Source of the DNA: SHWC01 sp050173345
Lineage (GTDB): Bacteria > Pseudomonadota > Alphaproteobacteria > UBA828
DNA: 64,000 bases
Assembly: GCA_050173345.1 (NCBI GenBank)
Contig: JBFXKW010000003.1
Span: forward strand, 186,001-250,000
Direction: 5' to 3'
Of the stretch, positions 37,853 to 46,021 are shown one piece after another (the stretch's first letter is position 1; each line of letters begins with the position of its first letter). Position numbers and translations under genes: made by a program. The notes beneath the pieces are model-generated. The model saw only the letters and a list, made by a program, of their open reading frames with translations. It made no database searches and was not told the DNA's origin.

Positions 37853-38965
37853 CTACGCGCGGCTGCGATCGCGGTCGAGCTTTGCGAGTCTGTCGGTGAT
37901 TGCGTCGATGGACGCGCCGCTCCAGCCTCTCATGCCCAGAGCGTCGGGATCGACATGTGGAGCGGGCCAGATTCCGCCGATGCTGAACGCCTCGATGCCG
38001 GCGGCTTCGAGCCGCTCGCAGTAGTCCTTGTCCGGCGGCGGCGCGAGGCGGTTCCGCGCCAAGACAGCCGACGCGCCCGCGAGCAGGTCGCAGAACTGAA
38101 GCTGCAAATGATCCCTGGAGTCTGCGAACACCGTCTCCTGGACGTTGAGCGGGTATTCCGTCTCGCGTCCGGGAATGCCGAGCGTCACTGGCTCCATGTC
38201 CGGGGATGTGATCAGCCCCCAGAGATCGCTGTCCCTGACCAGGCTTGACGAGCTGTCATGCACGAGCCGCAGCGGCAATCCCGTGCGCCCCCGCCAGTGA
38301 CCGCAGGTCGAAACCGCCGTCGTGAACAGCGGGTCAAGAGACCGGGGCGGCAGTGCCGCAAGGTGCCCGTACGCCAGCTTGCGTTCGGCGATCAGGAAGC
38401 TCGCTAGGATATCGCGCACGCGCTGGTCGGCTCGCTCGTAATCGGCCTGCATCCTGCCCCAGAACTTGCGGTAGTTCTCGGGCGTGCGACGCATCATCAT
38501 GGTCTGAAAGCGCGTGAGATGACCGGACAGGAATGCCCGCGACTTGAAGGCGGGCAGGCAGAAATACGCCATGTTGCATAGGGCGAGGTTGCCGCCGTCC
38601 CGGTAGAGGTCGAGCCCGTCCCGATACGCTGCGTTCTCGACCCAGAGGTCCACGAGATAGGTCAGCAGCGTGAATTCCTTGTGGATGTACCACGCCGTGA
38701 ACTGGTCGGGTGCATGCTGGCGGAGCGCCTCGATGAACCGGACGATGCGCTCCCGCCCCGCCGGACGCCGCGCGAGGGCAGAGTGCTTGAGTTCATCCGC
38801 CTGACTCCGCCCGAAGAATTCGCGGTGCAACTCCCGGCAGCGATCGTCGCCGAGCCTCGTCGATACGTGGATGAAGACCGGCTGCTCGGGTGACATGAGC
38901 CGCTCGCCCGTGAACCCGGACTCGTCCATGTAGAAGGTAAGCGTTTCCTCACCGGCTTGCGTCAT
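37853..38965 (-). CDS. DUF3800 domain-containing protein
   Basis: A 370-aa protein with the DUF3800 start 'LTFYMDESGFTGERLMSPEQ', an aspartate-containing strand like that of RNase H-fold nucleases, and the later 'LQLQFCDLLAGASAVLARN' segment that carries another conserved Asp. DUF3800 genes are common on mobile elements and next to defence systems; activity is unproven. It ends the leftward run of island genes and starts 6 bp after the Fic stop, so is probably co-transcribed with fic. Confidence 0.8.
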   Translation of the reverse strand: MTQAGEETLTFYMDESGFTGERLMSPEQPVFIHVSTRLGDDRCRELHREFFGRSQADELKHSALARRPAGRERIVRFIEALRQHAPDQFTAWYIHKEFTLLTYLVDLWVENAAYRDGLDLYRDGGNLALCNMAYFCLPAFKSRAFLSGHLTRFQTMMMRRTPENYRKFWGRMQADYERADQRVRDILASFLIAERKLAYGHLAALPPRSLDPLFTTAVSTCGHWRGRTGLPLRLVHDSSSSLVRDSDLWGLITSPDMEPVTLGIPGRETEYPLNVQETVFADSRDHLQLQFCDLLAGASAVLARNRLAPPPDKDYCERLEAAGIEAFSIGGIWPAPHVDPDALGMRGWSGASIDAITDRLAKLDRDRSRA

Positions 38966-38971
38966 CAGCCG

Positions 38972-39613
38972 CTACCGCTCCCGTTCGGTGCCGCGCTCGC
39001 GGCTGCGTGCCCGGTCCATGGCCGTACGGAGCAGCCTTTCCATCGGCTCCGGGTCCGCTTTTTCGAAGCCGAGCCGGGACGCCTCGTACCAGCGTTCCCG
39101 GTCGCTTGAGCGCAGCACGATCTCGTGACCGGCCTGTACAGCCAGGTTCCTGAGCCACACCCGCTGAGCCCGTCCGTTGCCTTCGACAAAGGGATGGGCG
39201 GCGTTGATCTCGTTGACATAGTGCGCGGCGCGGGCTGCGAACCGTGTGGCGGAAAGCCCTCCGAGAAACCGTTCTTCCGCCAGCGCCGCAAACTGGTGCT
39301 CCAGCCATGGCCCGATATTCTCGGGCGTGGCGAACGGGGCGGCGCCCCGCCCGGTGGTGTAGGTGCGGAACGTCCCGGCCCAATCGTAGACATCCTGAAA
39401 CATGTGGCGGTGCAGCTCTTGCAGGCCTGCGATGTCAAAGCGCTGTGCTGCCGCGGGCAGGCCCTGCTCCATCCGGTGCGCAACGAGCTCGCGCTCCGCC
39501 GCTTCAAGCGTTTGGCGGTCGCGCAGGTTCAGTTTGTTGATGAGGACATCGGTGCCGGGATAGTGGAGCGCTTCATACGCGAGCCGCTCGCGCTCTGACC
39601 GGCCGAAGCTCAT
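38972..39613 (-). CDS. Fic family AMPylator toxin (VbhT-like)
   Basis: A 213-aa Fic domain protein. The catalytic loop HPFVEGNGRAQR lies at residues 140-151 with the active His140, and the flap region includes 'FRTYTTGRGAAPFATPENI'. Such enzymes transfer AMP from ATP to target proteins such as DNA gyrase. No inhibitory helix is present in the protein itself, which fits class I Fic proteins that use a separate antitoxin. The gene overlaps the upstream antitoxin by 4 bases (ATGA). Confidence 0.92.
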   Translation of the reverse strand: MSFGRSERERLAYEALHYPGTDVLINKLNLRDRQTLEAAERELVAHRMEQGLPAAAQRFDIAGLQELHRHMFQDVYDWAGTFRTYTTGRGAAPFATPENIGPWLEHQFAALAEERFLGGLSATRFAARAAHYVNEINAAHPFVEGNGRAQRVWLRNLAVQAGHEIVLRSSDRERWYEASRLGFEKADPEPMERLLRTAMDRARSRERGTERER

Positions 39614-39837
39614 TCCGCGGCGTCGGCGCGCGGCTCCTTGTTGGCAAAGAAAGCCTTGAGCCGCTCGATACGCTCCTCGACCGAGACGCCCTGGGCGCGC
39701 ATGTCTTCGACCAGCTTCTCCGCGCCGGGATCACGAGCGAGCCCCTCGATGTCGGCATCGACCATGGCCTGCCGGTACCGCGCCTGGGCGGCCTTGGAAC
39801 GGCTGTTTTTCAATGGGTTACGATCAATTTTCATCAT
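39610..39837 (-). CDS. VbhA-like antitoxin of the Fic toxin
   Basis: A 75-aa protein placed directly before and overlapping the fic gene. VbhA antitoxins carry a (S/T)xxxE(G/N) helix whose Glu blocks ATP in the Fic site. Here the matching place is DADIEG with E31 and G32; the residue four before the Glu is D27 instead of Ser/Thr. The C-terminal part 'VSVEERIERLKAFF' is like the antitoxin tail. ATG 39837 or 39834 may be used. Confidence 0.75.
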   Translation of the reverse strand: MMKIDRNPLKNSRSKAAQARYRQAMVDADIEGLARDPGAEKLVEDMRAQGVSVEERIERLKAFFANKEPRADAAE

Positions 39838-39981
39838 TCTATTATCTCACATCAGGCGCGATTTTACCAGCGAAAGCGCCGCGCCGGTTCCGCGCCGCGC
39901 ACAGCAAGGCGGCGCGGACCGGCAAGGCCCGCGCCGCAATGCGATGTGAGGTGATCGAGGCCGCCGGGGCACCATCCGGGA

Positions 39982-41709
39982 CTAAGAAGCGTCCGCGAAC
40001 AGCTTTTCGGCCTTGCGCCACTCATCGGCGGCGGGAAGGCCCTGCCGCTTGGTGTAGCCCTGCATCGGGAAGCGCATATAGCCCGGCAGCCAGCCCTCCG
40101 GTTTTGGGCTGCCGTTCCGGCCTTCCAGAAAGCCTTTGATGATGTCCTTCTGGAACGAGGCCGTCTTGGTCAGCGCATCCTTCGCCGTGCGCTTGCCCGC
40201 CACTTCCGCGACCATGGCGTTGATCGCCGCCTTGTCGCGCAGCAGATCGAAGAAGGCCTCGTCCGCCTGCCACCACGCCGCCATATCCACCGTGAGGATG
40301 TGGCCGAGCGCCTCGACAATGACGCTCCCGGCGGCAAGGCTCTCGCCCATGACGAAGGCGAGAACCCGCATGACCTCGGCATCGGCAAGCCGCATCAGCC
40401 GCGCGAACAGGGCCGCAAGGTCGGGGCCGCTTCCGAACGGGCTGTCGTTCAGAAGGAAGGCCCGGTCATCATCAAGCTGCAACAGCGCCCTTACGGCTGC
40501 GCGCTCGGCATCGAACGCCTCCTGCGCCTTGCTGACCTTGATGCTCTCGTCGATAGCCGCGTGGCCGTAGGACTTCTGGGTTTCGGGTGCGACGCTCCAC
40601 AGCGGCGAGCCGGCAATGGCGTGGGCCACCATCAGCCGCAGCGCCACCGCCGGGGCTTTCAGCAGTTCCGCCCTGACGGCATTGTGGCGGTGCAGGTCGC
40701 AATAGCGGATGGCGGCCTTGGTCAGCTCGGGCTTGGGTTCGGTTGCGATCTCGCCGCCCGCCTTCGCCGCCGCCCGGTCGAGGCGCTTTGCGTCCTTCTC
40801 CTCAAGCCAGCCTTCGTGGAACGCGACCTCGCCGTTCGCGCGGCAGTGGATGTAGACCTTGCCGCCCTCCTTCTTGCCGCGCTTCACCTTGTCGTAGCGG
40901 CCAAAGTAGTCGGCATTCTCGACAATGACCACATCAACCCAGCCGCTTTCGAGATAGCGCTGCTGGCGCTCGATGACCGCTTCCATTTGCAGCTTCCAGA
41001 ACGCCCCGGCGTCGTCGAAGAACTGCTCCTCGCCGAACAGGTCGCCGATGACCTTGCCGCCATAGGCTTCGAGCGGAAACAGCGCGTGGGATACGGGGAT
41101 GTCGGCGCCGCCGAACAGCCACGCCTTGAGCGCCCGCCCTGTCGGCGCGTGGTCCTCGGGGTCGCGGAAGCGCTTGAACCACGCCTTCTGCTGGGCCTTG
41201 CTCGCCATCGTCAGTGTGCGCATGGTTTCGGCAGTGATGTCGCCGCTGCGGTAGGCATTCAGGATCGGCGGGTGCAGGTTGGCAATGGCGAGGCGCTGCC
41301 CGACCAGCCGTTCCGTCACCCCGAAATGCGCGGCGATATCTTCCACGCTCCGCCCCTGCGCCCTGAGCGCGGCAAAGGCCCTGTACTGATCGACCTCGTC
41401 CATCGGCAGCCGGGCGATGTTCTCGGCCAGCGAGGCCTCGATGGCCTTGGCGTCGTCGCCGTCCTCCAGCACGATGCAGGGCAGCGGGTCGAAACCGCCG
41501 TCCTCCTCGGCAATGATCTGGCAGGCCTTGCGCCGCCGCTGCCCGGCGACAACTTCGTAGCCTTCGCAGTTCGGGCGCACCAGCAATGACTGGATGACGC
41601 CCAGGCTGCGGATGCTCGGGACAAGGTCGCTGACATCCTCGCCGCCGTGCTGGCGGACGTTGATCGGCGAGTCCTTGAGCTGGTTCAGGGGTATGAATTC
41701 GAGTTTCAT
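39982..41709 (-). CDS. ParB/RepB/Spo0J-like protein of mobile elements
   Basis: A 575-aa protein. The N-terminal ParB nuclease-like/CTPase domain has 'IPLNQLKDSPINVRQHGG', 'GVIQSLLVRP' and 'YEVVAGQRRRKACQIIAEE'. A helix-turn-helix region follows (SVEDIAAHFGVTERLVGQRL, about residues 118-137). A long C-terminal region of about 400 residues has no assigned domain. ParB-like proteins of this size, without a ParA partner, are common on alphaproteobacterial conjugative elements, where they may act in maintenance or transcriptional control. AAGGAG lies upstream of ATG 41709. Confidence 0.85.
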   Translation of the reverse strand: MKLEFIPLNQLKDSPINVRQHGGEDVSDLVPSIRSLGVIQSLLVRPNCEGYEVVAGQRRRKACQIIAEEDGGFDPLPCIVLEDGDDAKAIEASLAENIARLPMDEVDQYRAFAALRAQGRSVEDIAAHFGVTERLVGQRLAIANLHPPILNAYRSGDITAETMRTLTMASKAQQKAWFKRFRDPEDHAPTGRALKAWLFGGADIPVSHALFPLEAYGGKVIGDLFGEEQFFDDAGAFWKLQMEAVIERQQRYLESGWVDVVIVENADYFGRYDKVKRGKKEGGKVYIHCRANGEVAFHEGWLEEKDAKRLDRAAAKAGGEIATEPKPELTKAAIRYCDLHRHNAVRAELLKAPAVALRLMVAHAIAGSPLWSVAPETQKSYGHAAIDESIKVSKAQEAFDAERAAVRALLQLDDDRAFLLNDSPFGSGPDLAALFARLMRLADAEVMRVLAFVMGESLAAGSVIVEALGHILTVDMAAWWQADEAFFDLLRDKAAINAMVAEVAGKRTAKDALTKTASFQKDIIKGFLEGRNGSPKPEGWLPGYMRFPMQGYTKRQGLPAADEWRKAEKLFADAS

Positions 41710-41791
41710 GGTCGTTCTCCTTGGTTCGGTATGTGAGTGCGGAATTGCACCGGCGAGGGGCCGCCGCAATGGCGGCCCCTCTGCGCTGCCA

Positions 41792-42169
41792 TCACGCCTT
41801 GATGCGGCCAGCCGCCCGCGCCTCGTCGGCGTGGGCGCTGATCGTCTTGGTGGTCGAGAAATGCAGGTCGCGCTCGACGGGAAGCCCGAGCTTCCCGCGC
41901 ACGGACTCAAGCTCGGCGAGACTCACGGAGCCGAGTTCGGGGCAGCCCATGCCGAGATCGCACAGGCCGAAGGCGATATCCGGGTCCTCGGGGTCAAGCT
42001 CGGTCAGAAGCCACGTGCACGAGGCATCCGGCGTGAACAGCTTCACCACGGGCAGGAAGTCAGGCTCGGCCTTGCCGTTCTCGTCGTCCTCGGGAAGCTC
42101 CTCGAATTGACGCCGCAGGCGGCCATTGCGCAGCAGCGCCGCGCGCTGCTCTTCGGTCAACAGTTTCAT
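41792..42169 (-). CDS. DUF2958 domain-containing protein
   Basis: A 125-aa protein with the DUF2958 hallmarks: 'LLTEEQRAALLRNGR', 'PVVKLFTPDASCTWLLTELDPED', 'IAFGLCDLGMGCPELGSVSL' and 'GLPVERDLHF'. The family is found on plasmids and conjugative elements; function unknown. AGGAAA lies upstream of ATG 42169, and parB follows 82 bp downstream on the same strand. The region upstream (42206-42776) is densely folded non-coding DNA. Confidence 0.85.
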   Translation of the reverse strand: MKLLTEEQRAALLRNGRLRRQFEELPEDDENGKAEPDFLPVVKLFTPDASCTWLLTELDPEDPDIAFGLCDLGMGCPELGSVSLAELESVRGKLGLPVERDLHFSTTKTISAHADEARAAGRIKA

Positions 42170-42295
42170 GCTTATTTCCTTTCTGGTCAGAGGGGTCGCA
42201 TGCACCCTTGGCCAGCGCCGAGCGTCCGAAACTTTGGCCCCGCCCCCACTTCTTCCGGGGGGGCGGGGTCAGGACGCGCGACCGAAATCCGCCGA

Positions 42296-42390
42296 TGGCG
42301 CAACCGGGTTTTCGGGAGACCGTTAGAAGCTCTTGTCCGCCCGGTGCGCCGGGCGGCTAGAGCGCGTTACGGCGAAAGCCGGTTGCGCCA
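42296..42390. repeat. Nested 12-bp inverted repeat enclosing a hairpin
   Basis: TGGCGCAACCGG (42296-42307) and CCGGTTGCGCCA (42379-42390) are perfect complements 71 bases apart; between them lies the 8-bp stem CCGCCCGG/CCGGGCGG (42337-42356). The 95-base structure is symmetric and unlikely by chance. Confidence 0.65.
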
Positions 42391-42544
42391 CAGCAGCGCG
42401 TCGGCGGTTTCGGTGTAAGCTGCCAGAGAGGGTGCTGCGCCCGCTTCGCGGGCGCAAAAACAGAAAGAAAATCGTGAGCCGCGCATGGCGGCTCATTCCG
42501 TCTTGAAGCCGCCGTCAGGCGACCAGACAGAAAAAGAAGCCTGC

Positions 42545-42633
42545 CAGGAGCCGCCCTTGGAGCGGCGGGAAGCGGCGATCGGTGGAGCGCGGTTAACAGC
42601 GGCCCCGCAGGAGCGACCCTTGGAGGCGCGGGA
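42545..42633. repeat. Two 26-bp imperfect direct repeats
   Basis: Copies at 42545-42570 and 42608-42633 share CAGGAGC, then CCCTTGGAG, then GCGGGA in the same spacing, with 22 of 26 positions identical; start-to-start distance is 63 bp. They may be protein-binding sites (iteron- or parS-like) for the adjacent ParB-like protein. Confidence 0.5.
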
Positions 42634-42776
42634 CCGAGGACGCCCGCGCGGAGCCGTCCTCCATAATGTGCGAGGGATCGTTACCCGCATGGGCCGAAAC
42701 CGCTTGCGGGTTCGGTGGAGCTTGCCCGGCACGGCCGGGCTTAGCGGAGTAGAGCCGGGTCCGTCCCGCCGGAGTG

Positions 42777-43724
42777 TCAGCGGAGGCGGACGGACGCACC
42801 CTCCAGCACGAAACCCTCCTGAAACGCGCCACTCTCCCGCCTCTTCTGATGCACAAGGGTTAGGAGCTGCTCCTCGGACACGCCCTGCTGTGAGGCAAGG
42901 GCGATGATGACCTCGACCATATCGACCAGCTCCCCGAGCCTGCGTGCGGGATCGTCCCTGTCGGCGATAAGCTCGGCGTGTTCCTCGACAAGCTTTTCGA
43001 ACAGGGCGTGGGTGAGTTGTGCCCCGGAGACACGGCGCAGCGACGGGTCCCGGCCCTCCGCCCTGATGATGTCGGGTATGAGGTCTCTGACGAGCTTCGC
43101 GCCCGGTCGGAAATCCGTCTGATCCGTGGCCCGCTTGGCCCGGTTGCAGCTCATGCAAAGAGCCTGAAGGTTTTCAAGCGAGTCCGCGTCGATCCAGACT
43201 CCGTCCTTTCGCACCTTTCCGTGCTTGTTGGCCTGCGACCGCGGAACGATGTGATCGATGTCGATGGGCCGCAACAGGGCGGGAACTCCGCAAAGCTGGC
43301 ATTTGCCACGGGCGGCCTTCAGCACTTCGTAGCGGATTGACGAGCCGATCTGGGACAGCCGGTCCTGCTGCGCCTTCTTCTCAAGCCAGGCGGCAATCTT
43401 CCGTTCACAGACCTGTACCGCGGTCGCCCGCACTTCGTCGTTGTCGGGGAAGTCACGGAGCTGGAATTCCCGTGTGGCGCGGTCGTAATCGACGATCTCA
43501 TGCTTGGCGAGCGTCTTGCGCGGCCAGCGCATGACGACCTTTTCGTAGTACTCCTGGATCGCGACATCGTACTGCGCCAGCACGCGCGCCAGTTCCGCTT
43601 TGGAACGCCGGCCATCGTGCAGAAGCAGCTCCTTGATGATGACGGGCTGGTACACGTCCGTCATCGACATCCGTTCTGTCAGGAAGACGACCAGATCGTT
43701 CGTGGGCGCACGCGCTTCGCTCAT
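42777..43724 (-). CDS. HNH endonuclease fused to a MazG-like NTP pyrophosphatase domain
   Basis: A 315-aa protein in three parts. Residues 1-125 are unassigned. Residues 130-200 form an HNH nuclease with the metal knuckle C142xxC145, the 'IDIDHIVPRS' core (D157, H158), N185 and C190xxC193N. Residues 208-315 resemble MazG-like/phosphoribosyl-ATP pyrophosphohydrolase folds: 'KLVRDLIPDIIRAEGRDP', 'KLVEEHAEL' with E248/E251, 'LGELVDMVEVI' with E265/D268, and the tail 'RRESGAFQEGFVLEG'. It overlaps the upstream Dnd-associated methyltransferase by 4 bases. A role in restriction or nucleotide-based defence signalling is inferred. Confidence 0.75.
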   Translation of the reverse strand: MSEARAPTNDLVVFLTERMSMTDVYQPVIIKELLLHDGRRSKAELARVLAQYDVAIQEYYEKVVMRWPRKTLAKHEIVDYDRATREFQLRDFPDNDEVRATAVQVCERKIAAWLEKKAQQDRLSQIGSSIRYEVLKAARGKCQLCGVPALLRPIDIDHIVPRSQANKHGKVRKDGVWIDADSLENLQALCMSCNRAKRATDQTDFRPGAKLVRDLIPDIIRAEGRDPSLRRVSGAQLTHALFEKLVEEHAELIADRDDPARRLGELVDMVEVIIALASQQGVSEEQLLTLVHQKRRESGAFQEGFVLEGASVRLR

Positions 43725-45208
43725 GACGCCCGCCCCTCTGCAACGAGCAGGCGGTGACCCTTGAGATAGAGTCCCCTCTGCGCCAGCGCCTCCTTCCAGC
43801 CTTCCTCAAGGCCGATGCGGCTCGGGTCGTCGAACAGACCCTTGCTCTCCTCGATGCGCGTCAGCCGCGCGAACTTGCCGAACAGGGGATGTTCCGGCGC
43901 CAGAAACAGCTCCTTGCGGTGCAGAATGGGCCGGTTGCGGCCGTCGGCGTAGTCTCGGGTCTTCACGCGGAAGGTCTGAAGGTGCACCGTCAGTGCCGAG
44001 GCGAGCGCAGGATGCGGGTCGCTCTCGAAGGTGGGATAGCTGAGATAGGACACCTTCGGCTCGCCCCGGTGGAGCTTGATGATATTGGCGCCGTCAACCC
44101 GCCCGAGATAGGCCTGGGCGCACCCCTCAAACAGGCGGAGCAGCGGCGAAAGCGCGGGAAGAGCGCTTTCGTGGACATAGAGAGCCGAGGGCGTGAGCTT
44201 GCCGACGGGCGAGTCCGCGCAGGCCGCTTCGAGAACGCCCGGCGCTCCGAGCGAGTACAGCAGCTCGTCCGCCTCGGCGCAGGCCTGCTTGTAGTGCGGA
44301 AAGAAGCCCTTCACGTCCCGTTGCAGCGCCGGCGGGAGGCGGCCGAAGCTCGGGCGCCCTTCGAAACGGGAAAGCGCGAGATAGATCAACAGGTCCTGTG
44401 CGCGCTCGCGCGCGATCTGATCCCACCGTTCGCTGTCGGTGACATTGAGGATGACGCGGAAGGCTTTGCGGATGGTCCCGAACACCTCGCACAGCGCGGC
44501 CGTGTCCGGCAGCTCGTCATCGGCGGGAAGCCGCCCCCGCTCACCGACAAAGTCCATGAGGGGCTGAAGAAGAGCCTCATGTTCCGTATAAAGCGCAGCG
44601 GACCGCGTCAGGCGCGGCGCGGCCAGCCGCCGCCGGTACCGCGAGGCGATGAAGGCAGTGCGCCGTTCTTCGTCGCGGAAGACGTAGAACACGCCGGGCG
44701 CGGCCGGCACCGCCGCCACGCCGAGCGTGTGGTCGATCCAGTTGCGCAGTTCAAGCTGGTCGAAGAATTTCTGAAACGTGCCGCGGCTGGTCAGCAACCC
44801 GTCGGCAAAGTCCTGCGCCTCGCCGAGAGCGCGGGCGTCCATCGACAGCCGCGCGCTGACGATCAGGATCTGTCCGGCGAGGTCCCAGGCGCGCCGCAAC
44901 GCCTGCTGGCGCTCGTGCGGGTTTTCGATGACGTTGACGACATAGCCGAGGTTGACAATGTCGGCAGCCTCAAGCGGACTGTCCGGCCGATGCACGGGGT
45001 CCCACCCGCGGACGGCATAGCCGCCGGCGCTGAGCAGCCTGAGATCGTCGCCGCGCCCGCAGCCATAGTCGAACACGCGGAGATCGGCACGAAGCAGGCC
45101 ATCGGCTATCGCGCACTTGAGGGGCCGCGAGAGTTCGGCCCGGCCGATCGCCGTGCGCGCGCGCATCGAAAGCGCCGGATCACCGTTCGCCTCAAGCGCA
45201 GCGCTCAC
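43721..45208 (-). CDS. DNA phosphorothioation-associated putative methyltransferase
   Basis: A 495-aa protein with SAM motif I 'VFDYGCGRGDDLRLLSAGGY' (about residues 45-64), then 'DIVNLGYVVNVIENPHERQQ' and 'QILIVSARLSMD'. The long C-terminal region includes 'GTFQKFFDQLELRNWID', 'GVFYVFRDEERRTAFIASRY' and 'IKLHRGEPKVSYLSYPTF'. These blocks match the methyltransferase family that accompanies dnd gene clusters; its target is not established. GTG 45208 overlaps the upstream stop (GTGA) and has GGAG upstream. Middle gene of a three-gene overlapping operon. Confidence 0.82.
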   Translation of the reverse strand: MSAALEANGDPALSMRARTAIGRAELSRPLKCAIADGLLRADLRVFDYGCGRGDDLRLLSAGGYAVRGWDPVHRPDSPLEAADIVNLGYVVNVIENPHERQQALRRAWDLAGQILIVSARLSMDARALGEAQDFADGLLTSRGTFQKFFDQLELRNWIDHTLGVAAVPAAPGVFYVFRDEERRTAFIASRYRRRLAAPRLTRSAALYTEHEALLQPLMDFVGERGRLPADDELPDTAALCEVFGTIRKAFRVILNVTDSERWDQIARERAQDLLIYLALSRFEGRPSFGRLPPALQRDVKGFFPHYKQACAEADELLYSLGAPGVLEAACADSPVGKLTPSALYVHESALPALSPLLRLFEGCAQAYLGRVDGANIIKLHRGEPKVSYLSYPTFESDPHPALASALTVHLQTFRVKTRDYADGRNRPILHRKELFLAPEHPLFGKFARLTRIEESKGLFDDPSRIGLEEGWKEALAQRGLYLKGHRLLVAEGRAS

Positions 45209-45945
45209 CTGAGCTTCTCCGCCTCCGGCCAGCCCCTCGGCGCGTTCGGGGCGTAGCTGAAGTAGCGGGACACGAACCTCAGGAACAGGAGCTCGATAAC
45301 AAGCCAGACCGGCCCCGAACAAACCAGCAGCCAGAAATAGGCACCGCATACGGTCGTCTGCGCCATCGTCCAGATGACCGCCGCGCCTGCGAGCAGAACG
45401 GTGAGAATTCCGAAGAACAGGCCGTAGCCCAACTCGGTCATCATCTTAAAGATGGTCTGTCCCAGCTTGCGCGGCGGGCGGAACGCCACGTCATATGTGT
45501 CGATGTCGTTTACAAGAGACCGCACGTTGTCCGGGGTCTGTGCGATCTTGCCGCTGGCGAGACTCACGGTGCGGGAATACAGGGTGGCATAGCGCACCAG
45601 GTTGAGGTAACCCTTGATCGAGCGCGACATGAAGTTGGACACGAAGGCGAACGCCACGGCGAGAACGGCCGTGAGCAGCAAGATGTCGGCATCGGTTATG
45701 TTATCGAGAATGGCGGCCGCGCTTCGCTGGCCGGCGGGGCCGCGCACATCCTGAAGCGGGGAAATGTATGTCAGGCCAAAGATGAAGACCGCCGATATGA
45801 TACCGATGGACCAGGTAATTCCCTGATTGAGATACACGCGGTTGCTGTCGAGAAGCGTGTACAGGCTCCTCAAATAATGTTCAGAAATCCATTTGAGACT
45901 ATCTTGATCTTGCTTGCTCAGCGTCGTGCCATTTCCGTTTGCCAT
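45205..45945 (-). CDS. Four-helix membrane protein of the Dnd-associated operon
   Basis: A 246-aa protein with predicted helices near residues 43-63 (SIGIISAVFIFGLTYIS), 86-106 (ADILLLTAVLAVAFAFVSNF), 170-193 (LFFGILTVLLAGAAVIW) and 199-220 (AYFWLLVCSGPVWLVIELLF). A soluble 60-residue segment between helices 2 and 3 contains 'TLYSRTVSLASGK'. No family is recognised. It is the first gene of an operon with the methyltransferase and HNH-MazG genes, so it may anchor that complex or act as an effector at the membrane; both are inferred. Confidence 0.65.
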   Translation of the reverse strand: MANGNGTTLSKQDQDSLKWISEHYLRSLYTLLDSNRVYLNQGITWSIGIISAVFIFGLTYISPLQDVRGPAGQRSAAAILDNITDADILLLTAVLAVAFAFVSNFMSRSIKGYLNLVRYATLYSRTVSLASGKIAQTPDNVRSLVNDIDTYDVAFRPPRKLGQTIFKMMTELGYGLFFGILTVLLAGAAVIWTMAQTTVCGAYFWLLVCSGPVWLVIELLFLRFVSRYFSYAPNAPRGWPEAEKLR

Positions 45946-46021
45946 AACTTATCCCCATCTTAGTCTTTGTCTATGCCTTGAATATATTGCGGCATGCCCC
46001 TATCTTTCGTAAGATATTTTA

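Larger units (their letters stand above)
42206..42776. other. 570-bp non-coding region with dense hairpins
   Basis: No gene is convincing here. Perfect stems include CCCCGCCCCC/GGGGGCGGGG (42238-42268), CCGCCCGG/CCGGGCGG (42337-42356), TGCGCCCGC/GCGGGCGCA (42436-42456), GAGGACG/CGTCCTC (42636-42661), ACCCGCA/TGCGGGT (42683-42711) and GCCCGGC/GCCGGGC (42724-42740). Two imperfect direct repeats and a nested palindrome are listed separately. It could be a cis-acting site (replication, transfer or partition) or a structured RNA. Confidence 0.55.

Noticed and set aside
42436..42456. TGCGCCCGC/GCGGGCGCA hairpin with an A-run as a terminator
   Set aside because: The A-run follows the stem on the plus strand, so neither strand has a T-run after the hairpin. 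Listed only as part of the structured region.
42485..43158. Open frames on both strands across the structured region and the end of the HNH gene
   Set aside because: They span hairpins and repeats, have low-complexity Arg/Pro/Gly composition, and partly lie antisense to the HNH-MazG gene.
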